From an uncultured Clostridia bacterium (lineage in GTDB: Bacteria; Bacillota; Clostridia; Christensenellales; UBA3700): DNA of 41,598 nucleotides. The translations under genes and the position numbers were made by a program. How positions within the stretch are numbered: the first letter of the stretch is position 1; each line of letters starts with the position of its first letter. Under the pieces are notes generated by a model that saw only the letters and a program-made list of their open reading frames with translations, did no database searches and was not told the origin of the DNA. Where the stretch lies: the NCBI GenBank assembly GCA_947175555.1, contig CAMWNK010000010.1, positions 1-41,598 of the forward strand, given 5' to 3'. This document shows, one piece after another, positions 34,249 through 41,598 of the stretch.

Positions 34249-36774
34249 TTACTTGGACTTGAATCTGAGTTTGTTGTGCAACTTAAGAAGCAACTCGTCC
34301 ATCTTGGAGCCGAGCTTGCCCTCTACTGCCCTGTGAATCAACTTAACGGCGCCGTACACTGCCCCGCCTATAGCTACCGCGGCAATTATCCACCCCACTT
34401 CTTTGCCGCCGCGTATTGGCAAGCAGTCAAGGAAAGTACCCTTAAACAGATAGTGGTCTATATAAATGCCCGCAATGCCTACGCCTATCATAACTACCGT
34501 AACTATCGAGCGATACAAGCTGGGCGGCATGGAGATTATAATAAGGCAGACATAGCCCATCGCGGTCATTGCAAAAGTGGCAAGGGATACGTCGTATTGT
34601 AACTGCTCCGCAGCTCCTACCCCCGCAAATGACGTGTGAGGAGTGAGCAACAGCATAAATCCCGTAGCCGCGAGCAATGATATCGCAGCCGGCATGGCGT
34701 TGCCGAGTACGTTGCGCATGAAGTTGCCTTTAATACGCCTTTGCGTCCCGGGTTGAATGGCGAAAGCTATAGAAGGCGCGCCTATTACGAAAAACTCTAT
34801 CAACAGCCAATTCTTGGTAGTAAAAGGCATCCTTATATCGGGACGGATAAATCCTATTATCGCATAAATCAATGTAAGCGCCATGATAAAAATATTTTTC
34901 ATGATGTACATTGACGCTACTTTCTCTATATTGCCGATAACGCTCCTGCCCTCGTTGACTATACGGGGCAATTCGGTAAAATTATTGCCTGTAAGCACTA
35001 TACGCGATATATTGCGCGCAACCTCGTTGGCAGAACCGAAAGATATAGAGCAATCCGCCTCTTTAAGCGCCTTGACGTCGTTGACGCCGTCGCCTATCAT
35101 GCCTACAACCCTTCCGCGCTTTTGCAACGAGCGTACGATATCATACTTCTGCTCGGGCGACACTCTTCCGAATACTACGTTGTCCTCAACCGCGCAATCG
35201 AGCTCCTCAGCCGTAATATCGCGGCAATTAACGCGTCTGTCTGCATTATACACTCCCGTCTTGGCGGCTATATTGGATACGGTATCGGCATTGTCTCCAG
35301 AAATAATCTTGATATCGACGTCGTTGTTATGGAACCAATCAAGCGTCTCTTTCACATCCGTGCGCAAAGTATCTTCCAAGGCAAATATGCAGAGCGGCAC
35401 GCTATCGTCTATCGCAAACTTATCTATGCTGCCCTTGTATCGCGCAAGCATAATCGAGCGTCTGCCTTTAGCCGAGCACTCACGCAGTATGGACTCTTCC
35501 CTTTCGCCGCACACCGCTATATAATCGGGCGCGCCGAGCAGATAGCTGTATCCGTCGGCAAGAGTTACCGCGCTGAACTTGCGCGCGGAAGAAAATGACC
35601 TTGCGTCCGTATACTCGAGAGTATCGCCGTCTCCGAACTTTCTATCGAGTGCAAGAGCGGTTGACTTCTTATCCTTAGTGGCGATAGAGAAAGTACGTAT
35701 TACCTTGCCTACTTCCTCTTCGCTAACGTTGAACAAATCAATTTGAGCTACTTCGAGATTGCCGTCGGTAATAGTACCCGTCTTATCGAGCAATAGCGTA
35801 TCTACCCTTGCAAGCATCTCCACGCTGTACAAATCTTGCGGCAGCGCGTTGTGCCTTGACAGCTTGAGCACCGACACGGCAAGCGCGGTGGAAGTTATCA
35901 AGAACATGCCCACAGGTATCATGCCGAGCACGCTGGATGACACGGTAATAATCGTACCCCGCCAACTGCTCCAAGAACCGCTGTCTGCGGCAAGTCTGTC
36001 GGAAACGGTAAGCAAAACCGCCAGCACAGCTAAAATAATCGTGATTACCTTGATAAAGTTATCTATAGATACGAATATACGCGACTTGGGACGCTCCACC
36101 TTGCGGGCGACTCTTGCGACGCTTTCGATATAGCAGTCCTTGCCCACTCTATCGGCGCGCACGGTTGCTTCACCTTCGAGCACTATGCTGCCAGCCATAA
36201 TATAATCGCCTTTTTCCTTGCGGACGGCGGCGGACTCTCCCGTAAGAATAGACTCGTCCACCTCCACATATCCGCCCTCGACTACGCTGTCGACAGGCGT
36301 CTGCGCGCCCGCCTCTACAATGTATATATCATCGAGTACGAGTTGCTTTGTGGATATGACCGACGAGGCACCGTCTCTTATGACTTTGCAAGTGGATTCT
36401 ACAGTCAAAGATAACTTTTCTACAGACTTCTTGGCTTTAATTTCCTGAGCAATGCCTATTGCCATGCTGATAAGGATAATAGATGACGACACGGCATAAT
36501 CAGCCGCGCCTATACAGCACAGCACAATCATAAGCGCAAGCGTAATTATGTTGCAAAAGCTGAATACGTTCTCGAATACTATTCTGCCGTAAGACTTGGA
36601 TCTGTTGATTGGTTTGATATTGACGAGGTTGTCCTCTATCCTTTGCGCCACCTGCGTCTCGGTAAGACCTGTAGCTATGTCTGGCGAATATCTATCCGCC
36701 GTCTTGATTTTATGACTTTCTTTACGCTTTCTTTCACGCGCACGTCTAAGTCTGAAGTCCGCAAGTCTTCCCAT
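34249..36774 (-). CDS. P-type cation-transporting ATPase (CtpE-like, HAD-IC type)
   Basis: 841 residues. Actuator TGES (178-181), phosphorylation D330 in DKTGT, GDGVND (561-566), and about eight to ten membrane helices. The M4 to phosphorylation segment (ALAVSVLKLSRHNALPQDLYSVEMLARVDTLLLDKTGT) is closest to CtpE-like calcium pumps of actinobacteria and Bacillota. The M4 motif is PVGM (287-290) where calcium ATPases have PEGL, so the usual metal-ligand Glu is missing. Ion specificity is uncertain. Long basic N-terminus (RLRRARERKRK). Confidence 0.88.
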   Translation of the reverse strand: MGRLADFRLRRARERKRKESHKIKTADRYSPDIATGLTETQVAQRIEDNLVNIKPINRSKSYGRIVFENVFSFCNIITLALMIVLCCIGAADYAVSSSIILISMAIGIAQEIKAKKSVEKLSLTVESTCKVIRDGASSVISTKQLVLDDIYIVEAGAQTPVDSVVEGGYVEVDESILTGESAAVRKEKGDYIMAGSIVLEGEATVRADRVGKDCYIESVARVARKVERPKSRIFVSIDNFIKVITIILAVLAVLLTVSDRLAADSGSWSSWRGTIITVSSSVLGMIPVGMFLITSTALAVSVLKLSRHNALPQDLYSVEMLARVDTLLLDKTGTITDGNLEVAQIDLFNVSEEEVGKVIRTFSIATKDKKSTALALDRKFGDGDTLEYTDARSFSSARKFSAVTLADGYSYLLGAPDYIAVCGEREESILRECSAKGRRSIMLARYKGSIDKFAIDDSVPLCIFALEDTLRTDVKETLDWFHNNDVDIKIISGDNADTVSNIAAKTGVYNADRRVNCRDITAEELDCAVEDNVVFGRVSPEQKYDIVRSLQKRGRVVGMIGDGVNDVKALKEADCSISFGSANEVARNISRIVLTGNNFTELPRIVNEGRSVIGNIEKVASMYIMKNIFIMALTLIYAIIGFIRPDIRMPFTTKNWLLIEFFVIGAPSIAFAIQPGTQRRIKGNFMRNVLGNAMPAAISLLAATGFMLLLTPHTSFAGVGAAEQLQYDVSLATFAMTAMGYVCLIIISMPPSLYRSIVTVVMIGVGIAGIYIDHYLFKGTFLDCLPIRGGKEVGWIIAAVAIGGAVYGAVKLIHRAVEGKLGSKMDELLLKLHNKLRFKSK

Positions 36775-36851
36775 TATAACGTTGACCGCTGAGGCGCGGT
36801 GCGCTCCTTATGTAAAGCGACAGCACGCCGCTTAAAAATATCTATACATTT

Positions 36852-36880
36852 ATTTTACATAATACGTGTCGATATGTCAA
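36852..36880 (-). promoter_or_regulatory. promoter of the P-type ATPase gene
   Basis: TTGACA (36875-36880), 17-bp spacer, TAAAAT (36852-36857) on the minus strand, about 75 bp upstream of the start; the 5' untranslated region is GC-rich. Confidence 0.75.
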
Positions 36881-37280
36881 TCACGCGCGGTTTATTATAT
36901 GCCCTCAGACGCGCTTATATGCTTAATGCAGCTATGTTCCGCGCAATCAGTCTTGATAGATACGCCTTATGCAGTCTGTTTTACCATTTTATTTGTTGAA
37001 TTCTTTTATATATGGATAAACTGCGACGTCGCTCCCTTGCTAAAATATAAATGCAAAGCAATCCGTCTAAGACGATAAAAGAATATTTAGATAAAGGCAG
37101 CAAGGGAATACGCGCGTTGTTAGAGCACTTGCAATATGGTACATCTTAAGCGGCGCATTGCGGCTAAAGATAAATTCTGCAAATATAAAAATATCTATTG
37201 CGACAGATTCGCCTTACTATTATTTAATTCAATAAATAAATTTATCTAAAGAAAAACCAAGTTGATTGAGTAGCGGATAG
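36881..37280. other. gene-free stretch
   Basis: 400 bp between queH and the ATPase promoter. Short plus-strand frames exist but have no ribosome binding site or recognisable product. No tRNA or clear terminator seen. Confidence 0.5.
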
Positions 37281-37883
37281 CTAACGCTCTTCAATACGCC
37301 TATAAGAAAATTCGCAACCGCAGTAATTCTGACGGTACAATCCGTACTGCTCGCTTAATTGCAACGAGTGCTTATATCCGTCCTTTTTCTTGAAATCAGA
37401 AGGGAGAAACTCCACGCCCGCCGCTATCGCTATCTCCTTGCCGATAGCATTGATGACGGTGCTGTTTTTATGCGGACTGACGGTCAACGTAGTAGCAAAC
37501 AAATCGCAGCCGATACGTTTTGCGACCTCTGCCGCGCGCGATAGGCGCAACTCAAAGCACTTAAAGCATCTCTGCCCGCCCTCGGGGCAGCTCTCGTATC
37601 CTTTAGCCGCGCGATAAAAAGCGTCGGTATCGTAATCGCCGTCAATAAAATTCACGTCCTTAAAAGCGCAATCGATTAGCCTTATTTGCTCTTGCTTGCG
37701 CCTTAAATATTCGCTTTCGGGATAGATATTTGGATTGTAATAGAATACTGTTACGTCGGCGCGCGGAGCAAGTACGGATATGCAATGACTGCTGCAAGGG
37801 GCGCAACAGCTGTGCAAAAGCACCTTAAGACGTCTATCGCCGGACAGAATACCTTCCATCTCGGCATTAAAGTCCACCTTCAA
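37281..37883 (-). CDS. queH: epoxyqueuosine reductase QueH
   Basis: 200 residues of the DUF208 family, the non-QueG enzyme for the last step of queuosine synthesis in tRNA. The cysteine motifs for the iron-sulfur and metal sites are present: LLHSCCAPCSS (C26, C27, C30), GQRCFKCFELRL and NYCGCEFS. TTG start overlapping the upstream stop (TTGA), with GGAG 8 bp before it. It is the last gene of the four-gene operon that starts at 40705. Confidence 0.93.
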   Translation of the reverse strand: MKVDFNAEMEGILSGDRRLKVLLHSCCAPCSSHCISVLAPRADVTVFYYNPNIYPESEYLRRKQEQIRLIDCAFKDVNFIDGDYDTDAFYRAAKGYESCPEGGQRCFKCFELRLSRAAEVAKRIGCDLFATTLTVSPHKNSTVINAIGKEIAIAAGVEFLPSDFKKKDGYKHSLQLSEQYGLYRQNYCGCEFSYRRIEER

Positions 37884-39037
37884 TATGCGCGCTCCAATAT
37901 CTCAAGCAGATAGGACATATCCAGTCCCTTACCCGCCTTGCTGCCGGCGACATGAGAGACTACTTCGGTAAAGTCGCCCTTGTCTATACCGTAATCTCTC
38001 AGCTTCAGCTGCATACCCGTGGTATCGAATATCTCTTTATAAAGATTTTCTATATAAGTAATCGACTTTTTTGCCCTGCCGAGCGGCACGCACATGCTGT
38101 ACTCTTCTTCTCCCGCAAGGTATAAAAGCAACGACGCCAGCTTATCCTCGTCGCAGGTTTGAGCATAGGACGGCATCAGCGCGACAAGCATATCTTCCTT
38201 AGACATGCCCTTGTACTGCATAAGCGAAAAGACCAACTCGTCGCATACGCTGCGCTCAACGCTCGACAGCGCTATACCCGCAACCACCACATCGCTCATA
38301 AGACGTGTGCGGTAGCGTCTGGAACCGTTGCGGTTGATAATAGTCTTGAGGTTGTGAGTGATGTCTCTTATCGCCGCGCCCGCATACATTCTCACTACGG
38401 TATTATCGCCGCTGCCGAGATATGCACATACTCCCATTGCCAGAGCATACAGACCGAACTTAGCCATAGCTACAGGCGGAATAATATCCGTCATCTTATA
38501 GTCTATAATTACCGCGTTGACGGCGGCTGCCGCCGTATCGAAAGAATATACGGTATTTGTTATCTCGTCATAGAGCTCTGCCCTGCACGTTGCCTCTTCT
38601 CCGCAGGCGGAAATGACAGGCACGACAAAAAGCGGCATATTCTTATCATAATCTCCCGAGAGATTGACTCCGCGGAAAGCCGACATACTCGAGACGTTTT
38701 CCTTGACCATTATCCTTGCTATCTTAGCCGCGGTCAATACGTTGCGCCTGCCGAGGGCGACAATGCAATCGCACTCCTTGAGCGTACACAGGTTGAATAT
38801 CTTCTCGCATGTCTCGACGTCTGCTTCCGCATTGACGGAATCGAACACGGAACTGAATACTATATCCTCATTATCGAACGAGCGCAAAAAAGTCTTTAAG
38901 TAGCCCAGTCTCTTACATATCTCGTCTGTTACGAGCAAGGGACGCTTGCAGCCGCAATATCTTATCTCGTAGGCAACGTTCTCCAGCGCGTTTTCGCCTA
39001 CCATAAGCTTTGTATCGTTAATAAATGTATAATCCAT
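37880..39037 (-). CDS. iron-containing alcohol dehydrogenase-fold protein without metal ligands (copy B)
   Basis: 385 residues aligning to iron-ADHs over the full length. The nucleotide loop GGGS is replaced by ALGRRN. Where FucO-type enzymes have GVDALTHA, this protein has GLYALAMG, so the metal Asp and first His are Tyr and Met. The two downstream His (in LVHGMAHPLG and PHG) are also absent (SVCDELVFSLMQYKG). It is therefore unlikely to be an iron dehydrogenase; a binding or regulatory role is possible. It lies 13 bp after copy A and overlaps queH by 4 bp. Confidence 0.75.
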   Translation of the reverse strand: MDYTFINDTKLMVGENALENVAYEIRYCGCKRPLLVTDEICKRLGYLKTFLRSFDNEDIVFSSVFDSVNAEADVETCEKIFNLCTLKECDCIVALGRRNVLTAAKIARIMVKENVSSMSAFRGVNLSGDYDKNMPLFVVPVISACGEEATCRAELYDEITNTVYSFDTAAAAVNAVIIDYKMTDIIPPVAMAKFGLYALAMGVCAYLGSGDNTVVRMYAGAAIRDITHNLKTIINRNGSRRYRTRLMSDVVVAGIALSSVERSVCDELVFSLMQYKGMSKEDMLVALMPSYAQTCDEDKLASLLLYLAGEEEYSMCVPLGRAKKSITYIENLYKEIFDTTGMQLKLRDYGIDKGDFTEVVSHVAGSKAGKGLDMSYLLEILERAY

Positions 39038-39050
39038 AATATCCCGCCTG

Positions 39051-40211
39051 TCAATACGACTTATCCAAAATAACCGCTATATCAGACTTGCCGATATGGG
39101 GAGCGCAACTCAAAATCGCGCCGTTGACCTCTACTGCGTCTACTATATCCGAAAACGCCGATTCATCGACGCCTAACTCGCTTAGCTTTACGGATATATC
39201 GCACCTGCTTGCTATATCGCATATGAGCGACTGTATACGGTTGCAGCACTCGTCCCCTCTTTCCTTGTCCGCCGTAGAAAGATAGACCTCGCCGCCCGCA
39301 ACGTAATATAACAAACGCGCGAATTTATCTTTAAGCCGCTCTTCTTCCCATCTGAGACAATGAGCAAGCACGCAAGGCAATGCTTCGGACTGCTTCACGC
39401 CCGTAATTGAAGTAATAGAAGAAGCAACTGCGGCGGTAAGTCCCACCATGCTGTTGGATACTGCAATGCCCGTAAGCACGGCAGCCTCGCCTACTCTGCC
39501 TATCGCGTGAGCATCGCCTTCCAATGCGGCAATAGCGTGGTCTGCGATTATCTTGACGGACTCGAGCGAAAACTCGTCGCTGATTACTCCGCTCTGCATA
39601 CCTATATACGCGCTAATAGCGCACGAGAGTATGCCTATACAGCTGAGCCCCATATCCTTTTTAGCGACGTCCTTCATGACAGCCGAGTCTATCACGCAGC
39701 AGTCGGGGGTGGCCTCGTCTGACACGAGCTGTATCAATCGGTTACCCGATAAGTACACGGCTATCTTAGTGGCGTCCACGCCCACGTCAAGCACCGACGG
39801 CACAGCGGCAAAAGGCACGCTGAACGCGCTGTGAATATAATCCATACCGATAAGAGCGTCAATATTTCTCACGCCGGTTGAGAGCATCATTCTCAGCAGC
39901 TTTGCGGTGTTGGTTATTCCGCTGCCGCCGCTGACGACGATACAGTCGCATTGATTGAGCGTATATATGTCGTACAGCTCGTTGATGAGCTTATTGTCGG
40001 CAAATTCGGTCGAGCCGGTATAAGCTGCCTTAATCTTAATGCCGCCCGCCTTGTCGAAAGCGTCCTTAATCGCGCTCGGCGCGCCGCCGACGTTGTCGCA
40101 GATAAGGAGTACGCTATGCGCGCCGCGCCTTAATAGCTCGGTAGGAAGGGCGTCTACGCTGCCTGTACCGCATATAACTTTTACTTTATTTACAAATTCG
40201 CCGTATCTCAT
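39051..40211 (-). CDS. iron-containing alcohol dehydrogenase-fold protein without metal ligands (copy A)
   Basis: 386 residues, a paralogue of the next gene. The nucleotide loop is partly kept (VVSGGSGITNTAK), and GTG / CDN segments at the N-terminus match the family. The helix carrying the metal ligands reads GLSCIGILSCAISAY against ATGVDALTHAIEGY, so Asp and His are Gly and Cys. The later His positions are Ala, Ser and Gln. NAD(P) binding may remain, but metal-dependent dehydrogenase activity is not expected. Its ATG overlaps the preceding stop (ATGA). Confidence 0.75.
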   Translation of the reverse strand: MRYGEFVNKVKVICGTGSVDALPTELLRRGAHSVLLICDNVGGAPSAIKDAFDKAGGIKIKAAYTGSTEFADNKLINELYDIYTLNQCDCIVVSGGSGITNTAKLLRMMLSTGVRNIDALIGMDYIHSAFSVPFAAVPSVLDVGVDATKIAVYLSGNRLIQLVSDEATPDCCVIDSAVMKDVAKKDMGLSCIGILSCAISAYIGMQSGVISDEFSLESVKIIADHAIAALEGDAHAIGRVGEAAVLTGIAVSNSMVGLTAAVASSITSITGVKQSEALPCVLAHCLRWEEERLKDKFARLLYYVAGGEVYLSTADKERGDECCNRIQSLICDIASRCDISVKLSELGVDESAFSDIVDAVEVNGAILSCAPHIGKSDIAVILDKSY

Positions 40212-40705
40212 TTCCCGTCCCCGACTATCATAGCGTTGATTATCTTAGCCCTCGGCACGTTGCCGGGCTCTCCGTAAAGTTTGCGCGCATTGGGATCTGT
40301 GAGCACGTAAGCAAGAGTAATGCGAATGATATTGTTGATCATCATCACTTTAGAGATATCGCCGCGGATAACGATGCGCTTTTCCGCATAGGCTTCTTTT
40401 ACGGTTTTCTTACCCCTGAGCACGGGCATTGCGCCTGCTAAATTCTTAAAGCAAATATCGAGGTCTGCATGAACGAGCAATTCGTCCTGTCTCAGCAGAT
40501 GCGTCGCGCCGTCCCTTACCCTGATTACTATGCCCGTAACGTCCGGCAGTATGCGTATACGTATAGTGCAATCGCCCATGGCGTTGCAATATCTTTTAGC
40601 GTTGTCGTCATACATACAACACGCCTTAATGCCCCTGTATACCCACATTAATCTGCGCTTAGCCAGATAATTGGCTATACGGCGCTTGCGGGGACTGTGC
40701 TCCAT
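40208..40705 (-). CDS. small protein with SCP2-like C-terminal region
   Basis: 165 residues, first gene of the operon. HADLDICFKNLAGAMPVLRG, then KRIVIRGDISKVMMINNI, resembles the sterol-carrier-protein-2 layout (substrate-binding tunnel) seen in small Bacillota proteins. The N-terminal 30 residues are strongly basic (SPRKRRIANYLAKRRLMW). Family call is moderate; it could bind a lipid or hydrophobic ligand. GAGGT precedes ATG. It overlaps the first ADH-like gene by 4 bp. Confidence 0.6.
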   Translation of the reverse strand: MEHSPRKRRIANYLAKRRLMWVYRGIKACCMYDDNAKRYCNAMGDCTIRIRILPDVTGIVIRVRDGATHLLRQDELLVHADLDICFKNLAGAMPVLRGKKTVKEAYAEKRIVIRGDISKVMMINNIIRITLAYVLTDPNARKLYGEPGNVPRAKIINAMIVGDGK

Positions 40706-40733
40706 AACCCACCTCGTTTAATCTCGTAGTTTA

Positions 40734-40739
40734 AGTATA
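40734..40739 (-). promoter_or_regulatory. extended -10 of the SCP2-like/ADH-like/queH operon
   Basis: TGG-TATACT on the minus strand about 29 bp before the first start codon. No good -35 is visible at 17 bp. Confidence 0.45.
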
Positions 40740-40992
40740 CCACAGCTAAAAGTGCAAGTAAATATATGAAATGTAATAATAATATCCTTATTACATTATT
40801 TTTACCGATATAGGCGGCATATCCCCATAGCTACGCCTTAATCGACACTTAAAGCTATATATTTATTTAACGCGCCTATAGATGTAAAGTATGAGGCGAT
40901 ATACTTTGCCTAAATATAGACAAAAAGCAATGTTATTAATATACCTATAAAAATACGGCAGTAAAAATATATTGACTGCGCGCAGTAATGAT
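40740..40992. other. gene-free AT-rich stretch
   Basis: About 250 bp (342 bp between genes in all) with no gene or clear structure apart from the terminator that follows. Confidence 0.5.
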
Positions 40993-41020
40993 AAAAGCCG
41001 CCGCTTGCTACAGCGACGGC
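40993..41020 (-). terminator. terminator of the surface-protein gene
   Basis: 9-bp stem 40997-41005 with 41012-41020. One pair is C-A on the plus strand but G-U on the minus, so it works on the minus strand, where four T follow. Confidence 0.8.
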
Positions 41021-41047
41021 ATAGACTATATCTCAGTCTAAAATGCT

Positions 41048-41598
41048 TTATTCCTCTTGCGAGGTCTTTTTATTTATTCTGTCTTTATCATTATTATCGG
41101 CATCGCGCTTATCCCTCTCTTTAATTCTTCTCAGTATTGCTCCCACTACCAAAATGATTCCGAATATTATAGCGGTCATAACCGACATTATTATGATAAG
41201 CACAAACATCAGATTGTTGTATCTGGAGAAGTAGCCGTCGAGTATCTTCTCGAGCTCTTCCCTGCCTATCATAGAGCCGTCGCCAATACCGCCTGTATAA
41301 TCAAACTCGTGCGACGTGCTCACCGTAGCGTCGGGCAATACGTTGCCACTCGCGTCTACGAACTCGAAGTTGCCCGCATACTCTTCCTTGAGCGTTGCCT
41401 TTACGTTATACTTCTTGCCTGCTACCATCTCGGACGCAGATACGGTATTGCCGTCCTCGTCCGTATATGTGTAGGTGAAAGCATTATTGTTAAGACAGCC
41501 TGCGAGCTCCTCGGGGATATCTATGGTAGGAAGACTGCCGCTGCTCGTCCACTCGGAAGGCAGTTGAGCCTTGGCAATAGTGAGCGTAAGCTCTATAT
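41048..41598 (-). CDS. C-terminal part of a surface/Ig-like repeat protein with a membrane anchor (5' end outside window)
   Basis: The frame stays open to the window edge. About 183 residues are visible: TYTYTDEDGNTVSASEMVAG and KYNVKATLKEEYAGNFEF resemble bacterial Ig-like or cell-wall repeat segments (DUF-type 'putative Ig' modules). Next come a linker, one hydrophobic helix (MFVLIIIMSVMTAIIFGIIL and on) and a highly charged cytoplasmic tail (RRIKERDKRDADNNDKDR). An internal ATG at 41428 is not the true start, since coding continues upstream. Likely exported and membrane-anchored. Confidence 0.8.
   Translation of the reverse strand, partial: IELTLTIAKAQLPSEWTSSGSLPTIDIPEELAGCLNNNAFTYTYTDEDGNTVSASEMVAGKKYNVKATLKEEYAGNFEFVDASGNVLPDATVSTSHEFDYTGGIGDGSMIGREELEKILDGYFSRYNNLMFVLIIIMSVMTAIIFGIILVVGAILRRIKERDKRDADNNDKDRINKKTSQEE

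Noticed and set aside
36799..36999. A 66-codon plus-strand frame in the gap before queH
   Set aside because: No ribosome binding site and it overlaps the promoter of the P-type ATPase; unremarkable composition.

Overview
The window looks like a chromosomal segment of a spore-forming or ancestrally spore-forming Clostridia-type Bacillota. The evidence is two T-box leaders (thrS and cysE-cysS), sporulation genes (spmA, spmB, cwlD-like, spoIIE), a clostridial-style feo operon, the CtpE-like P-type ATPase, and frequent GTG/TTG starts behind strong GGAGG ribosome binding sites. Several promoters are near-perfect sigma-A sites (TTGACA, 17 bp, TATAAT). No tRNA, rRNA or insertion-sequence transposase was found.

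Layout. 1-620: 3' end of pyruvate:ferredoxin oxidoreductase. 1020-4816: trpB-type synthase and thrS with its T-box. 4860-5686: divergent cupin/HxlR pair. 5986-8850: NSUN-type rRNA methyltransferase, XRE regulator, geranylgeranyl-reductase-family flavoprotein. 9055-10253: spmA-spmB. 10250-13063: rsmI, trmN6-type methyltransferase and a DEDDh exonuclease with a basic tail. 13517-20738: a complete type II-A CRISPR-Cas locus. 21040-23440: T-box-cysE-cysS. 23486-27148: DUF6194-like gene and the feoA-feoA-feoB-Cys-rich protein operon. 27254-30486: metA, metY, smpB, secG. 30563-36880: ferritin-like protein, cwlD-like amidase, spoIIE, P-type ATPase. 37281-40739: operon of an SCP2-like protein, two iron-ADH-fold proteins that lack the metal ligands, and queH. 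41048-41598: 3' end of a surface protein.

The CRISPR-Cas locus is the main accessory region. cas9-cas1-cas2-csn2 run on the minus strand as a tightly coupled operon, followed by a leader and nine 36-bp repeats with eight 30-bp spacers. The tracrRNA is divergent from cas9 on the plus strand. Its predicted duplex with the repeat has the same lower stem and GA/AAGU bulge as S. pyogenes, but the Cas9 C-terminus lacks the Arg-x-Arg pair that reads GG. Beyond the leader-distal end of the array lie a candidate 74-nt structured RNA with its own promoter and terminator, a small frameshifted gene, and a solitary degenerate CRISPR repeat. This cluster looks like a mobile-element remnant or a small regulatory/anti-CRISPR-like unit and is the least explained part of the window.

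Other points of note are three GTTAG-N6-CTAAC operators around the feo promoter, a tight group of DnaA boxes upstream of the cwlD-like gene, and the two metal-less iron-ADH paralogues. The metA-metY pair fits methionine synthesis via O-acetylhomoserine, with cysE-cysS linking serine acetylation to Cys-tRNA charging. All functional calls are read from sequence motifs by eye; no database search or structure prediction was run.
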